From Geminocystis herdmanii PCC 6308 (GTDB lineage: Bacteria > Cyanobacteriota > Cyanobacteriia > Cyanobacteriales > Cyanobacteriaceae): a stretch of DNA of 64,000 nucleotides. The position numbers and the translations under genes are program-made. The notes under the pieces were generated by a model. That model ran no database searches. It was not told the origin of the DNA and worked only from the letters and a program-made list of their open reading frames with translations. The first letter of the stretch is position 1, and each line of letters begins with the position of its first letter. The stretch lies in NCBI RefSeq assembly GCF_000332235.1, contig NZ_CM001775.1:1047630-1111629 (forward strand). Direction: 5' to 3'. Positions 1 to 9,392 of the stretch are shown here, one piece after another.

Positions 1-60
1 CAACAAAACCTACCAAAAATTAAGAGTGATCGAGATGCGGAGTTATTATTAGAATATTGA
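1..60 (+). CDS. 3' end of a truncated unknown gene
   Basis: Frame 1 is open from the window edge to a TGA at 58-60 and ends in IKSDRDAELLLEY. The acidic, leucine-rich tail looks protein-like, but only 19 residues are visible. No family can be assigned, and chance is possible. The gene would converge on argZ. Confidence 0.3.
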   Translation, partial: QQNLPKIKSDRDAELLLEY

Positions 61-204
61 TTACTAATTTATCAGGTTCGATTATTTTATTGGGTTCGAT
101 CGAACTAATCTGAAATAACACTATAATTGATTTAATTAAGTATTAAACTCGATCGAATTATGGGTTATCAAGTTAATTTGCAATAGACATCTCCAGTAAT
201 TTTT

Positions 205-232
205 GTAGAAACGTAAAATTTTACGTCTCTAC
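205..232. repeat. dispersed palindrome with GTAG..CTAC ends
   Basis: Two 14-base arms, GTAGAAACGTAAAA and TTTTACGTCTCTAC, are inverted with one mismatch. The right arm recurs at about 20993-21009, so this is a dispersed short palindrome. It lies just downstream of argZ. It lacks a clear T-run, so I do not call it a terminator. Confidence 0.6.
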
Positions 233-265
233 CATAACCAACTTTAAAAACTAGGGAATAAATCC

Positions 266-2380
266 TTAACTAGCGATTACTTGATAACGATTAGTAAGTT
301 TATCTAACTGTTGTAATAACAAACTGAGGAATAAACCAACATCGGTAACAATACCCACAGATTCCACCGAACCTCGATCGCTCAATTTGGTGACAACGGC
401 AGGGTTGATGTCCACACATACCATTTTCACCCCTGAAGGAGTCATATTTCCTACCCCGATCGAATGCAACATGGTAGAAAGCATGATGATCATGTCTGTC
501 CCTTTGAGTAAACGAGAATATTCTTCTTGTGCTTTAATTAAATCCATGTGAGTGTCAGGTAAAGGACCATCATCACGAATTGAACCTGCAAGACAGAAAG
601 GCACATCATTTTTTACGCACTCGTACATGATACCCTTAGTAACTAAACCTTGTTCTACCGCTTGGGCGATACTTCCAGCACGACGAACCCCATTGATTAC
701 TTTGAGGTGATGACGATGACCACCGCTTACGGGGATACCTTTGCGCATATCCACCCCTAAAGATGTTCCCATCATGGATTGTTCCATGTCATGGACTGCG
801 ATCGCATTACCGCCTAATAAACATTGAACGTAGCCTTCACGAATTAAGCGAGAAAGATGTTCAGAACCGCCTGTATGAATAACCACAGGACCTGCTACTA
901 CAGCAACTTTGCCCCCTTGATCTCGGATGTGGCGCATTTCCCATGCAATTTGTTCAACTAATAATTCTACTCGTCTTTCACTAGAAACACCACCACTCAT
1001 GAAACTAAATTCTTGGGGTTTATTTCTTTCTTCACGGGATTGGGTCGATCGAACCGTACGAATACCATCAACACCAACTACAACTTTTTCTCCTACTTCC
1101 AAGTCACGCAATAGTTTACAAGTGGCAGTAGTACCTTCTTCTGTTTCTGAAATCACGATCGCACCATCCATGCGCTGATTAGTGACTCTTTCCCAATAAC
1201 CGTTAACTCTTACTTCCGTAGGGTAAATAGTAGTTACATAAAAATCATCAGGAGAAACTCCAGATTTCACCACCGTTTCGAGGTTAGCATCGGATTCTCT
1301 GTCAGGGAGAGACATCGCGCCTAAATCAATTAAAAGGCTTACAATATCTTCCATCACATCGGGTGAAGGTGCAGAAATACGCACCTCAGCAGTAGAAGGG
1401 CTTTGTCTTTCTACCCCTAAATCAAATTTAAGGACTTTGAAACTACCTCCCTCCTTCACTACCACATCTAAAGCACGATTCATCAAACCGCTATCGAGTA
1501 AATGCCCTTCCATTTTGATTAATCGACTGGTAACGCTAACGTTAGCGTGAACATCCTCTAAAATCGGTTCAGTCACTCTTAGGGTAAGACATTTAGCCGC
1601 ACCTCCTGCTTTCAAAAATTCCGTTAAGGGTGTTTGAATCACTCGGAAGCCTTTTTCCGTGATGCGTTGCTCTAAATCATGACTAATTTTGTTCATGATT
1701 ACCACATCATTAATATTAACCGCATTACAAGCAAAGTTAACAGCGTCGGGTTCTTCTACTACGATACGTCTTTCTTCAGGAACACGCATCTCGATTAAAC
1801 GATTAGAATAGCTATCGAAGGCTTCGGGATAGTAGAGTAAGTAACCGTTAGCTAAAGGACAAAAACAGGTATCTAAATGATAAAAACGATTGTCAATGAG
1901 GCGTAATGATAAAACTTCCGTATCTAACCACTTGGCAATATAAGGATGAGAGTCTAATTCCGATCGAAATCCGTAACCTGCCCATAACCAACGCCCTTCT
2001 CGATCGAATAAAGCATCACCTGCGCCCTCAAAAGGTAAATCTTTCGGCAATTCATAGACAGTGAAACCATTTTCTTCAAACCACTGTTTAAAAAAGGGTT
2101 CTTCTCCTTGTCTTTCGGGGTGATAGAAGCGACTTAACACCACATTTTGCCCTAACACTAAACCAGCATTAGCAGTAAAAACCATATCAGGTACACCTTT
2201 TTGGGGTGTTACCAAGTCCACAATAGCATGATCTTTAATGATGTGATGGAGTTTTTGCCATTGCTCTACGGCACGTTCTCGACTAGATTTATGTATATTA
2301 CCTTCCATCCAAGGATTGATCACATAATCCACATCATAGTGATCTGGGGCGCACATTAGAATGCGAATATCTTGATTCAT
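266..2380 (-). CDS. argZ: ArgZ/AgrE bifunctional arginine dihydrolase / ornithine cyclodeaminase-type protein
   Basis: The 704-residue protein matches the cyanobacterial ArgZ/AgrE family in length and layout. The N-terminal guanidine-modifying domain (about 1-280) contains FTANAG near 68-73, H168 in FYHLDT and C264 in GGAAKCLTL, which fits the family's catalytic His and Cys. The C-terminal part (about 285-704) is the LOR/SDH-like region with a glycine-rich nucleotide-binding stretch. Family members hydrolyse arginine to ornithine, CO2 and ammonium; in AgrE the C-terminal domain converts ornithine to proline. The role is remobilising nitrogen from arginine or cyanophycin and feeding the ornithine-ammonia cycle. 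The start ATG begins MNQDIRILMCAPDHYDV, as in homologues. It is monocistronic. The name ornithine cyclodeaminase alone would understate it. Confidence 0.93.
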   Translation of the reverse strand: MNQDIRILMCAPDHYDVDYVINPWMEGNIHKSSRERAVEQWQKLHHIIKDHAIVDLVTPQKGVPDMVFTANAGLVLGQNVVLSRFYHPERQGEEPFFKQWFEENGFTVYELPKDLPFEGAGDALFDREGRWLWAGYGFRSELDSHPYIAKWLDTEVLSLRLIDNRFYHLDTCFCPLANGYLLYYPEAFDSYSNRLIEMRVPEERRIVVEEPDAVNFACNAVNINDVVIMNKISHDLEQRITEKGFRVIQTPLTEFLKAGGAAKCLTLRVTEPILEDVHANVSVTSRLIKMEGHLLDSGLMNRALDVVVKEGGSFKVLKFDLGVERQSPSTAEVRISAPSPDVMEDIVSLLIDLGAMSLPDRESDANLETVVKSGVSPDDFYVTTIYPTEVRVNGYWERVTNQRMDGAIVISETEEGTTATCKLLRDLEVGEKVVVGVDGIRTVRSTQSREERNKPQEFSFMSGGVSSERRVELLVEQIAWEMRHIRDQGGKVAVVAGPVVIHTGGSEHLSRLIREGYVQCLLGGNAIAVHDMEQSMMGTSLGVDMRKGIPVSGGHRHHLKVINGVRRAGSIAQAVEQGLVTKGIMYECVKNDVPFCLAGSIRDDGPLPDTHMDLIKAQEEYSRLLKGTDMIIMLSTMLHSIGVGNMTPSGVKMVCVDINPAVVTKLSDRGSVESVGIVTDVGLFLSLLLQQLDKLTNRYQVIAS

Positions 2381-2544
2381 AACAATTTGAAATTTACTAT
2401 AAAACTATAAAATTTAATGGGCTAATGGTATTTCTAACCAATAGATTTTTTACCAACATTCCATTATAACTTTATGTGGTAGGTACTTTTCACCTTAAAC
2501 TCTCTATGTGTGGAAATCATAACTTAGAACTTCCGCAATGATAA

Positions 2545-2561
2545 TTAGGGATTGCTGAATA
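2545..2561. repeat. solitary end of a TTAGGG(T/A)TTGC-type element
   Basis: TTAGGGATTGCTGAATA differs by one base from the left end of the miniature element at 41742 (TTAGGGTTTGCTGAATA). No partner end is seen nearby, so it is probably a relic between argZ and the toxin-antitoxin pair. Confidence 0.4.
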
Positions 2562-2666
2562 CTTAATTATTTCGATGTTAATATCTGAACCTTAATAGAA
2601 CTATTATTTAAGGAATTTATTAAAATATAAAGTTATAATCAGTATTAATTTAAGCATAAAATAAAG

Positions 2667-2918
2667 ATGGTTAATACAATCAGACAAAAGGCAATCGTGG
2701 GAAAAAATGGCAAAATAGAAATTTCTCAAAGTCAATTCAAAGAAGGCGCATCTGTTGAAGTTATTATCGTCAATGATTCCCTTAAAATCGAAGATGAAAC
2801 AACTTATTTATTAAAATCAGAAGCTAATAAAAAACAGTTATTGGAGTCGATGGAAAATGTAAAACAGGGTAAAATTGTGTCTATAAACTTAGAGGATTAT
2901 GAGAAAAATAACCTTTGA
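2667..2918 (+). CDS. Type II antitoxin (YefM/Phd-like, partner of YoeB)
   Basis: The 83-residue acidic protein lies directly upstream of a YoeB-type toxin and overlaps it by 20 bases. Its C-terminal half, with TTYLLKSEANKKQLLESMEN, is the stretch typical of antitoxins paired with YoeB/Txe toxins and would wrap the toxin. The N-terminal 45 residues contain a short beta-rich segment rather than a classic YefM fold, so DNA binding is less certain. It would neutralise the downstream ribonuclease and probably autorepress the operon. The assignment rests mostly on context and the C-terminal motif. Confidence 0.8.
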   Translation: MVNTIRQKAIVGKNGKIEISQSQFKEGASVEVIIVNDSLKIEDETTYLLKSEANKKQLLESMENVKQGKIVSINLEDYEKNNL

Positions 2919-3162
2919 AATTAATGCCTTTGAACAATTTAATTATTGGGTAAATATAGATAAAAAAATATTTAAAAAGATTTTGTTATTACTCAAAGAC
3001 ACACAAAAAAATCCATTTACTGGATTGGGTAAACCAGAACCTTTAAAACATGACTTACAAGGATATTGGTCAAAAAGAATTAATGAAGAACATCGATTAG
3101 TGTACAGAGTTGAGGATGATTCCATTATCATTATATCTTGTCGCTATCATTATCATAATTAA
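2899..3162 (+). CDS. yoeB: YoeB/Txe-family mRNA interferase toxin
   Basis: The 87-residue basic protein has the full YoeB signature: GLGKPEPLKHDLQGYWSKRI, then EEHRLVYRVEDD, ending in SCRYHYHN. YoeB toxins bind the ribosomal A site and cut mRNA; the conserved Glu, Arg and terminal His and Tyr of the family all appear present. Length and C-terminus are normal, so it looks intact. It overlaps the antitoxin gene by 20 bases, consistent with translational coupling. The pair sits in an accessory patch with a second toxin-antitoxin pair 1.8 kb away. Confidence 0.93.
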   Translation: MRKITFEINAFEQFNYWVNIDKKIFKKILLLLKDTQKNPFTGLGKPEPLKHDLQGYWSKRINEEHRLVYRVEDDSIIIISCRYHYHN

Positions 3163-3440
3163 AAGTAATTCCTAAGATGTTCTAAATAACTATAAATACC
3201 GCCACCATAATATAATTGTTCGATCGATAAATAGGCTTTATCATCCTCAATTTTTATTTCAGAAGTAGGTATAAAACCAGCAAAAATCAGTCTATAATCT
3301 GGTTGAGCTTCGGAGATTTTTTGTTCACTTAAAACACACACTAAAAGGCTATTTTTTGATATTTCAGCTTTACTAATTGACCATGAAATTTCTGTTAAAT
3401 TTCCGCTACGAGTTTTAACTTGAATGCCAATATAGAGAAA
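3159..3440 (-). pseudogene. Remnant of a PD-(D/E)XK nuclease-like protein
   Basis: On the minus strand a reading frame opens after a TAA near 3440. It reads FLYIGIQVKTRSG, then continues to a stop at 3159 after SIEQLYYGGGIYSYLEHLRN. The segment IQVKTR resembles the last catalytic strand of PD-(D/E)XK nuclease-like proteins. No ATG or upstream domain precedes it, and the only in-frame start is an internal GTG near 3341. It therefore looks like the C-terminal remnant of a larger gene, convergent with yoeB and overlapping it by about four bases. The family guess is weak. Confidence 0.4.
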
Positions 3441-3567
3441 TTAGTAGAGACACGAATCATAGTTAATCCTTTAAATTTAATAGCACAAAGTTCGATCGAA
3501 CTCTGAAAACATTATATCAGAGGAATTAACTACAATCACATAAAAAATACTAATTACTTATGATTAA

Positions 3568-4695
3568 TTACTCCCATAATCTTCTCCTTGCACTACCATT
3601 AAATCTAGTATGACTATCCCTTAATAACTCAGGAATATTAAGATTTTCGGGACATTTCGGCAGACATTCTCCGCAATCGGTACATTTATCCCCTTTTTGC
3701 CCCCAAAACCAATGTCCTGCATTTTCTAGCATCTGATAACGATAATTAGCATAATCCTCCATCTCTAAACCAACTCCCAGATTTCGCAACCGTAAAATTT
3801 CAGGAATATTAATATTTTCAGGACAAGGTAAACACTGATGACACTGGGAACATCGATCGAGCTTTAGGGTATGATTAAGAGTATCTTCTATGTGATGGAG
3901 TTTTTCTAACTCCAAAGCCGTTAACTCTCCATCCTCATCCGCTACAGATAAAGGAAAAATCAATTCATCGGGATTACTTGCACCTACACTTAAAGTGGTA
4001 ATGGCTCGATCGTGCAGAAGAAAGCGATAATTTAAAAGTAAGGGTGACAAAGGTTGACAAATTTCTTGTAACTTAGCAGAAGGTGTATATAAACGTCCTC
4101 CTTTATCCGCAGGGGAGATAATAAATACACCTAAATCCATTTTTTTTGCCAATTCTATGACAGGATAATTTCTTTGAAAAAAGTAATAATAATGAAGATT
4201 AACAAAATCAAAAAACCCTGTAGAAACTGTCTTTAAAATTAAATCTAAATTACCGTGAGTAGAAAAGCCAATATGTCTAATTTTTCCTTGTTTTTGTGCC
4301 TTTTGTAAAACCGTTAAACAACTATTTTCCTTTATTAATAACTCTAAATGTTGCGGTGTATTAATACCATGAATTGCTAAACAATCAATATAATCAACCT
4401 TGAGATTAGTTAATGATTCATCTAACCATTTTTCCATAATTTTACCATCATTAACAGGAGTTAATTTTGTGGTAATAAATACTTGCTCACGAGGAATATT
4501 TAATTTTTTTAAAGCTAACCCTAAATATTTCTCACTTTTACCATAATTTTTAGCGGTTTCTAAATGATTAATGCCTAAATCTAAAGCCTTTTTGACTGTA
4601 TTTAAAAATTGTGATTCTTCATCACAACAACGCATTAAACCCAAAGAAAATACGGATAAATTTAAGTTTGTTTTTCCAAAACGGCGATATTTCAT
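3568..4695 (-). CDS. Aldo/keto reductase with C-terminal 4Fe-4S-type cysteine motifs
   Basis: The 375-residue protein starts with the aldo/keto reductase barrel (MKYRRFGKTNLNLSVFSLG). The active-site region includes NHLETAKNYGKSEKYLG. After about residue 280 it carries two cysteine clusters, CSQCHQCLPCPENINIP and CTDCGECLPKCPENLNIP. These are typical of the ferredoxin-like tail found in a bacterial and archaeal aldo/keto reductase subfamily. It is probably a cytosolic NAD(P)H-linked oxidoreductase that also handles electrons through Fe-S centres; the substrate is unknown. The usual active-site Tyr (KNYGKSE) is visible. Length is normal and it stands alone. Confidence 0.88.
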   Translation of the reverse strand: MKYRRFGKTNLNLSVFSLGLMRCCDEESQFLNTVKKALDLGINHLETAKNYGKSEKYLGLALKKLNIPREQVFITTKLTPVNDGKIMEKWLDESLTNLKVDYIDCLAIHGINTPQHLELLIKENSCLTVLQKAQKQGKIRHIGFSTHGNLDLILKTVSTGFFDFVNLHYYYFFQRNYPVIELAKKMDLGVFIISPADKGGRLYTPSAKLQEICQPLSPLLLNYRFLLHDRAITTLSVGASNPDELIFPLSVADEDGELTALELEKLHHIEDTLNHTLKLDRCSQCHQCLPCPENINIPEILRLRNLGVGLEMEDYANYRYQMLENAGHWFWGQKGDKCTDCGECLPKCPENLNIPELLRDSHTRFNGSARRRLWE

Positions 4696-4755
4696 AGGTA
4701 AAAATTAATAGTGCTTATACGATAGCAATCCTAAATCAGTTGTAAAATTTTCGCT

Positions 4756-4794
4756 CCCCTAACCCTCCAAACTTGGGGGGAATTAAAGGGGGGA
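4756..4794. repeat. C/G-run dispersed repeat
   Basis: A CCCCTAACCCTCC run is followed by CTTGGGGGG and AAAGGGGGG. This is a low-complexity inverted repeat that can fold, of a kind common between cyanobacterial genes. A related run of C-tracts lies at about 29866-29890. No gene is predicted between 4696 and 4912. Confidence 0.5.
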
Positions 4795-4912
4795 TTGTCC
4801 ACAAATCATTTAGTTCTGCTATATTTCAATAATTTATAAATTATATTTTATCATTTGAACTGTCGAAGTCGAAAAAGTAATAGAATAGGAGCGATCGTAT
4901 TTTGGTAAAGAT

Positions 4913-5254
4913 ATGGATAGTCAAATTTGGGAAAGAATTAATATTTCATCCGATAATTTAATAAATTTTTGTCAAGTCAATAAGATAGAAGAATTGTCTT
5001 TATTTGGTTCAGTCTTACAGCAAGACTTCCGAGAGGATAGCGACTTAGATTTTTTAGTAGTATTTAAGCAAAGTTTTAAATTAAATTTAATGGATTTAGT
5101 TAGAATACAACAGGAATTAGAAGACTTAACAGGACGAAAAGTTGATTTAATAGAAAAACGTTCTATTATGGATAGCCATAATTGGCTACGTCGTCAAAAT
5201 ATACTCAACACAGCAAAGGTTATCTATGAATCGAGACATATCCTATCTGCTTGA
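4913..5254 (+). CDS. mntA: MntA-type minimal nucleotidyltransferase antitoxin
   Basis: The 113-residue protein carries the exact MntA motif GS-X10-DXD (GSVLQQDFREDSDLDFLV). MntA proteins add AMP to a tyrosine of the HepT toxin and so inactivate it. The gene overlaps the start of hepT by 29 bases, the normal arrangement of this type VII toxin-antitoxin system. The rest of the fold (LTGRKVDLIEKRSI) is complete and length is typical. Function is inferred from family and context. Confidence 0.9.
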   Translation: MDSQIWERINISSDNLINFCQVNKIEELSLFGSVLQQDFREDSDLDFLVVFKQSFKLNLMDLVRIQQELEDLTGRKVDLIEKRSIMDSHNWLRRQNILNTAKVIYESRHILSA

Positions 5255-5555
5255 CATTGCTAAATTATGTCAAACTATTATCAGGTTAACCAATGATATG
5301 ACAGAAGCCGAATTTATCGAAGATGAAAAAAGTTATCTTGCTATTTTATACGAAATCACCATTATTGGGGAAATAGTCAAAAGATTATCTCCAGAATTTA
5401 GACAAACTCATTCACAAATTCAATGGCGACAAATAGCAGGAATGCGCGATAAATTAGTTCATGATTATGATCAAATAAAAGTTGATTTAGTGTGGCAAGT
5501 CGTCAAAAGTTATATCCCCGAACTTTTAGAATATATTAGTCCTCTTATTGAATAA
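5226..5555 (+). CDS. hepT: HepT-family (DUF86) RNase toxin
   Basis: The 109-residue helical protein contains RDKLVHDY, which fits the HepT RX4HXY motif exactly. The Arg and His form the ribonuclease (HEPN) site and the Tyr is the AMPylation target of MntA. It starts inside the mntA coding region at MNRDISYLLDI, so the two are probably translationally coupled. Length and motif indicate an active toxin. In other bacteria such pairs stabilise mobile DNA or act in defence; here it is beside a YoeB module in an accessory patch. Confidence 0.92.
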   Translation: MNRDISYLLDIAKLCQTIIRLTNDMTEAEFIEDEKSYLAILYEITIIGEIVKRLSPEFRQTHSQIQWRQIAGMRDKLVHDYDQIKVDLVWQVVKSYIPELLEYISPLIE

Positions 5556-5613
5556 TAAAAACGGCTAAATTAGCTTAAACGATTAGATTAAAAATTAACC
5601 TAAAATCTAAAAC

Positions 5614-5644
5614 TTCCCTATATCAAAGATTCTTGCATCGAACT
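5614..5644. repeat. Solitary end of the ACCTSAGT miniature-element family
   Basis: The stretch ending TTCTTGCATCGAACTCA matches the right end of the element at 19616-19825 (TTCTTGCATCGAACTGAGG) and departs from it at the tip. No matching left end is nearby. It is probably a relic or an old excision scar. Confidence 0.4.
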
Positions 5645-5647
5645 CAT

Positions 5648-5878
5648 TTAATTAAGACGTAAGTTTGCCATGATGGGAATTTGCCATTCAGTTTGTTTAT
5701 GCAATCGATGAGAAAAAAATAACACTTCTAAATTTTCTACTTCTCCAGTATTAGGATTGAGACGAGCAATAATATCATCTCCAATTTCTTCGCTTTCTTG
5801 TTCTAAGTATGGTTGACATTTATTTATATATAAAATATCACCCATTGAATCATATTTAAAAGTTAGGTTTTCTGCCAT
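5648..5878 (-). CDS. DUF2283-family small protein
   Basis: The 76-residue protein has the DUF2283 pattern: YDSMGDILYI near the N-terminus, then GDDIIARLNPNTGEVENLEVL. The family is small, beta-rich, widespread in cyanobacteria and often near toxin-antitoxin genes; its molecular role is unknown. It is convergent with hepT. The N-terminus MAENLTFKYDSMGD and the length fit the family. Confidence 0.85.
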   Translation of the reverse strand: MAENLTFKYDSMGDILYINKCQPYLEQESEEIGDDIIARLNPNTGEVENLEVLFFSHRLHKQTEWQIPIMANLRLN

Positions 5879-5895
5879 AAAAGTTTTAATATTAA

Positions 5896-5919
5896 CTTTG
5901 CGTCTTTGCGTCTTTGCGT
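5896..5919. repeat. CTTTGCGT tandem octamer, three copies
   Basis: Three direct copies of CTTTGCGT lie just upstream of the DUF2283 gene. The same array recurs at 30224-30248 after purB. It is a short tandem repeat of the cyanobacterial STRR kind. Confidence 0.75.
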
Positions 5920-6014
5920 GAACTTCTAGTATAACTATTTAACCCAACCTGATATTATTGATTGATTCTTACTAATATCTCCTGCCTTCATCGAAAATTG
6001 TATGTACAAATCAG

Positions 6015-8258
6015 TTAGATTAATTCTTTTTTCAATCTTAAAGCATTTGTCACCACAGAAACTGAACTAAAAGCCATCGCACCTCCTGCAATAATCGGGT
6101 TTAATAATAAACCAAAAAAGGGATAAAAAATTCCTGTTGCTACGGGGATTCCAATAATATTATAAATATAGGCAAAAAAGAGATTTTGTTTGATATTTCT
6201 CATGGTGACTTTACTTAATTTTATCGCTGAAACAATACCTTCTAAATCCCCAGAAATTAAGGTTATATCACTGGATGCGATCGCAACATCCGTACCTGTG
6301 CCAATGGCAAAGCCCACATCAGCTTGAGCGAGGGCGGGTGCGTCATTAATACCATCTCCTACCATAGCGACTAATTTGCCCGTATTCTGCTGAATTTCCT
6401 TAATTTTAGCGGTTTTTGCTTCGGGGCGCACTTGGGCAAAAAATCTTCTAATACCTACCTCCTGCGCAATTTTTTCTGCCGTTTTTTGATTATCCCCTGT
6501 TAACATGATGACTTCTAAACCTTGGGATTGTAATTGTTTGACTGCGAATTTAGAAGACTCCTTCAGGGCATCGGCAAGGGCGATTATCCCCACAATTTCA
6601 TCGTTGAGGGCGATCCAAGCGTTAGTTTTACCAAAAACTTCCTTATCCCACAAATCCTCAATTTTACTAGGATTAAGCCCTATTTCCTCAAACCATATTT
6701 TTGTACCGATGCGGATTAATTGATTATCAACAATACCTTGAACACCACATCCTGAAATTGCTTCAAAATTATTCACGGGGGGATTATTAATCACAATTTC
6801 TTGTTTTTGAGCATATTCTACAATGGATTGCGCGATCGAGTGTTCTGATTTAGACTCTACCATAGCCACAAGGGTTAAAATCTCTTTTTCTGACTCCGTA
6901 TTCAGGGTAATAAAATCCGTTACCACTGGTTTACCTACGGTTAAAGTGCCTGTTTTATCTAAAACGATGGTTTTGATTTTGTGTGCTAATTCTAAACTAC
7001 CAGCATCTTTAATCAAAATACCATGATTTGCGCCTAATCCCGTACCCACCATGATAGAAGTGGGAGTGGCTAACCCCAATGCGCACGGACAAGCGATAAT
7101 TAAAACATTGATAGAGGCAATTAAGGCAAGAGTAAAATTATCGGCAAATAACCACCATGCCAAAAAGGTGACAATGGCGATAACCATGACTATCGGCACG
7201 AAATACCCCGTAACTCGATCGGCATATTTTTGAATGGGGGCTTTGCTTCTTTGGGCTTGTTTGACTAACTCCACAATTTGGGCTAAAACGGTGTCTTTTC
7301 CTACCCTTGTAGCTTTAAAAGTGAAACTCCCCGTTTTGTTGATAGTTGCGCCGATGACTTCATCACCGATGGTTTTTTTCACCGCCACAGATTCTCCCGT
7401 TACCATACTTTCATCGATGGAGGATTCCCCTTCGACAATTTCACCGTCAACGGGGATTTTTTCTCCCGGTCGTACTATAATTCGATCGTCAATTCTCACT
7501 TGTACAATGGGGATTTCCTGCTCAATATTATCTCGAATCACCCTAGCGGTTTTTGCTTCTAACTGTAATAACTTTTTAATCGCTTCCGAAGTTTGACTTT
7601 TAGCCCGATGTTCGAGTAATTTACCTAAAAGAATTAAAGTAATAATCACCGCCGCCGACTCATAATAAACATCCGCAGGTAAATCTTGATTTTCAAAAAA
7701 GGAAGGGAAAAACGTCACTGCTACAGAATAAATATAAGCCGCCCCCGTGCCAAGGGAAACTAAAGTATTCATATTGCTAGTGCCATGTTTTAAGGCTGAA
7801 ATTGCCCCCACGAAAAAAGATTGCCCACACCAAAACATTACGGGAGTGGTTAACACTAATTGCAACCAAGGATTATGTAACCAATGGGGAATAAAGGGAA
7901 TATGTAACCCTGTCATCATCGGGAGGGAGGTAACGACTAGAAAAATACTAATTACTGCCCCAACTTTAAATTTATTGACTAATTCCTTCTCTTGACGGTT
8001 ATTTTCTAAGGTTTCCTTATCCTGATTCTCGCTATCAGCAATATAGGCTTGATAACCTGCTTTTTTTACTGCTTCTTCAATCGCCTCTACATTTGCCTGT
8101 GGATTATAAGTCACAGTGGCTTCGGCTAAAGCATAGTTAACTATACATTCTTCTACTCCATTAACTTTATTTATAGCAGTTTCGATCGACTTTGCACAGG
8201 CAGAACATCCCATACCCTCTAACTGAAAAGTTTTTTTCTCTAATAAATTAGTTGTCAT
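6015..8258 (-). CDS. pacS: Copper-translocating P1B-type ATPase
   Basis: This membrane ATPase has one N-terminal heavy-metal domain ([14 protein letters not shown]), the transmembrane CPC motif in [11 protein letters not shown], the phosphorylation site DKTGT, and the hinge [16 protein letters not shown]. Numbered from the longest frame (755 residues) these lie near 23-29, 398-400 and 442. CPC plus GMxCxxC indicates Cu(I). In cyanobacteria, PacS (thylakoid) and CtaA (plasma membrane) deliver copper to plastocyanin and oxidase; which one this is cannot be decided by sequence alone. The usual SEHPLA motif reads SEHSIA. An ATG eight codons upstream (8282) exists, but AAAGGA lies just before the ATG at 8258, so I prefer that start. 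Confidence 0.9.
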   Translation of the reverse strand: MTTNLLEKKTFQLEGMGCSACAKSIETAINKVNGVEECIVNYALAEATVTYNPQANVEAIEEAVKKAGYQAYIADSENQDKETLENNRQEKELVNKFKVGAVISIFLVVTSLPMMTGLHIPFIPHWLHNPWLQLVLTTPVMFWCGQSFFVGAISALKHGTSNMNTLVSLGTGAAYIYSVAVTFFPSFFENQDLPADVYYESAAVIITLILLGKLLEHRAKSQTSEAIKKLLQLEAKTARVIRDNIEQEIPIVQVRIDDRIIVRPGEKIPVDGEIVEGESSIDESMVTGESVAVKKTIGDEVIGATINKTGSFTFKATRVGKDTVLAQIVELVKQAQRSKAPIQKYADRVTGYFVPIVMVIAIVTFLAWWLFADNFTLALIASINVLIIACPCALGLATPTSIMVGTGLGANHGILIKDAGSLELAHKIKTIVLDKTGTLTVGKPVVTDFITLNTESEKEILTLVAMVESKSEHSIAQSIVEYAQKQEIVINNPPVNNFEAISGCGVQGIVDNQLIRIGTKIWFEEIGLNPSKIEDLWDKEVFGKTNAWIALNDEIVGIIALADALKESSKFAVKQLQSQGLEVIMLTGDNQKTAEKIAQEVGIRRFFAQVRPEAKTAKIKEIQQNTGKLVAMVGDGINDAPALAQADVGFAIGTGTDVAIASSDITLISGDLEGIVSAIKLSKVTMRNIKQNLFFAYIYNIIGIPVATGIFYPFFGLLLNPIIAGGAMAFSSVSVVTNALRLKKELI

Positions 8259-8414
8259 TTTCGGTTGTCCTTTATGATACATAAGTAGTTTTTGAGTGCT
8301 ATATTTTTTCTATTATAGACCACTTGTCAAAGTATTTAGCTTCACTTCTTCAATCACTGTTATTGCACAACTTCTCAACAACTGACTCGTGCTTGATGTG
8401 TGTATGTATTGTGA

Positions 8415-8442
8415 ATAATATTTTATGGTTCACTTAGGTTTT
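8415..8442. repeat. Solitary left-type end of the ACCTSAGT element family
   Basis: The stretch containing TTTTATGGTTCACTTAGGTT closely matches the end of the element at 31664-31859 (TTTTATGGTTCACTCAGGTT). No second end is seen between 8283 and 8501. It is read as a relic in the pacS-8502 intergenic region. Confidence 0.4.
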
Positions 8443-8501
8443 TTTTGGTAAATTATCCTAGATAATGAATAATGAAAATTTAAGTTATTAAAGAAAATAA
8501 A

Positions 8502-9287
8502 ATGAAATTATCATCAAAGTCATCATCGATCGCACTCAGTGTAACACTGTTATTATCTCCTTTAACGGTAATCACTCCAACCATTAATCATCAAGTACTA
8601 GCTCAAAGTAATCAAGTTAATTTACTCAGTCAGGGTAAAGGTACATGGAATATGGGGCGGGGGAAACCTGCTAATATAACATCAACTTCTGTTACTATCC
8701 AAACCGACAATAAAGCTCAAGTTACCTTATTTTTAAGTGATAATCGCACCGTGCGCCTAGACGGCAATTTTAATCGACAAACCGCAACCCAAGGGCGAAT
8801 TAATTTAACTAACTCTGGCATGGCAGATGCAACGGGAAGTTTATTACTAGAGTATCAATCCGATAATAGCATTCGTCTGTTAAACGGTGAAGGTAGTCTC
8901 GATAGTCAAAAGTTTCGCATGACATTTCGAGGAAATCAAACCACTTCAAAACCAAACAATACCCCTAATCTGAATATTCAACAGTCTGGAGAAGGATTAT
9001 TTAGTCTGCAATCTCGTCCTAACCAAAATATTACATCTGTGTTTGTCAGTGTGGACAATCAACAAAAAGCCAGAGTATCTTTAGTTTTCCAAAATGGTAA
9101 TAGTTTCAACTTTGAAGGAAGACAAACTCATAGAGATGCCTATAGTATCAGAATACAAGTCGATCGATCGGGTATGGCATCGGCTACAGGATTTTTTACC
9201 GTAGAATTGGGCGCTGGTAACTCTATTAATAATTTAATCGGACAAGGCACTCTTGACGGACAAAATTTCTTAGCTAATTTCCGATAA
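8502..9287 (+). CDS. Secreted protein with two homologous beta-rich repeats
   Basis: The 261-residue protein begins with a clear signal peptide (MKLSSKSSSIALSVTLLLSP, cut near VLAQS at about 35). Two related domains follow. The first spans about 45-145 and begins GKGTWNMGRG; the second spans about 160-261 and begins GEGLFSLQSR. Each contains a TSxxVxxxxxxKAxVxL segment, an R/NxFxxEG-like strand, and a GMAxATGxxxxE segment with a closing GxGxLxxQxF motif. It has no cysteines and is probably periplasmic or extracellular. I do not recognise a named family. It is probably monocistronic, and a hairpin follows the stop codon. Confidence 0.8.
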   Translation: MKLSSKSSSIALSVTLLLSPLTVITPTINHQVLAQSNQVNLLSQGKGTWNMGRGKPANITSTSVTIQTDNKAQVTLFLSDNRTVRLDGNFNRQTATQGRINLTNSGMADATGSLLLEYQSDNSIRLLNGEGSLDSQKFRMTFRGNQTTSKPNNTPNLNIQQSGEGLFSLQSRPNQNITSVFVSVDNQQKARVSLVFQNGNSFNFEGRQTHRDAYSIRIQVDRSGMASATGFFTVELGAGNSINNLIGQGTLDGQNFLANFR

Positions 9288-9292
9288 TCAAT

Positions 9293-9316
9293 GTAGGGTG
9301 GGCATTGCCCACCATT
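9293..9316 (+). repeat. GGTGGGCA/TGCCCACC hairpin
   Basis: A perfect 8-base inverted repeat (GGTGGGCA, one-base centre, TGCCCACC) lies just after the secreted-protein stop codon. It may end transcription, but no T-run follows. The motif belongs to a dispersed palindrome type common in cyanobacteria. Confidence 0.5.
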
Positions 9317-9392
9317 ACCATCGAGCGCCATCAAATAATTTATAAGATATTGATGAAGATAGAAATTAACCTAAAGCCCATTAATAATATAG

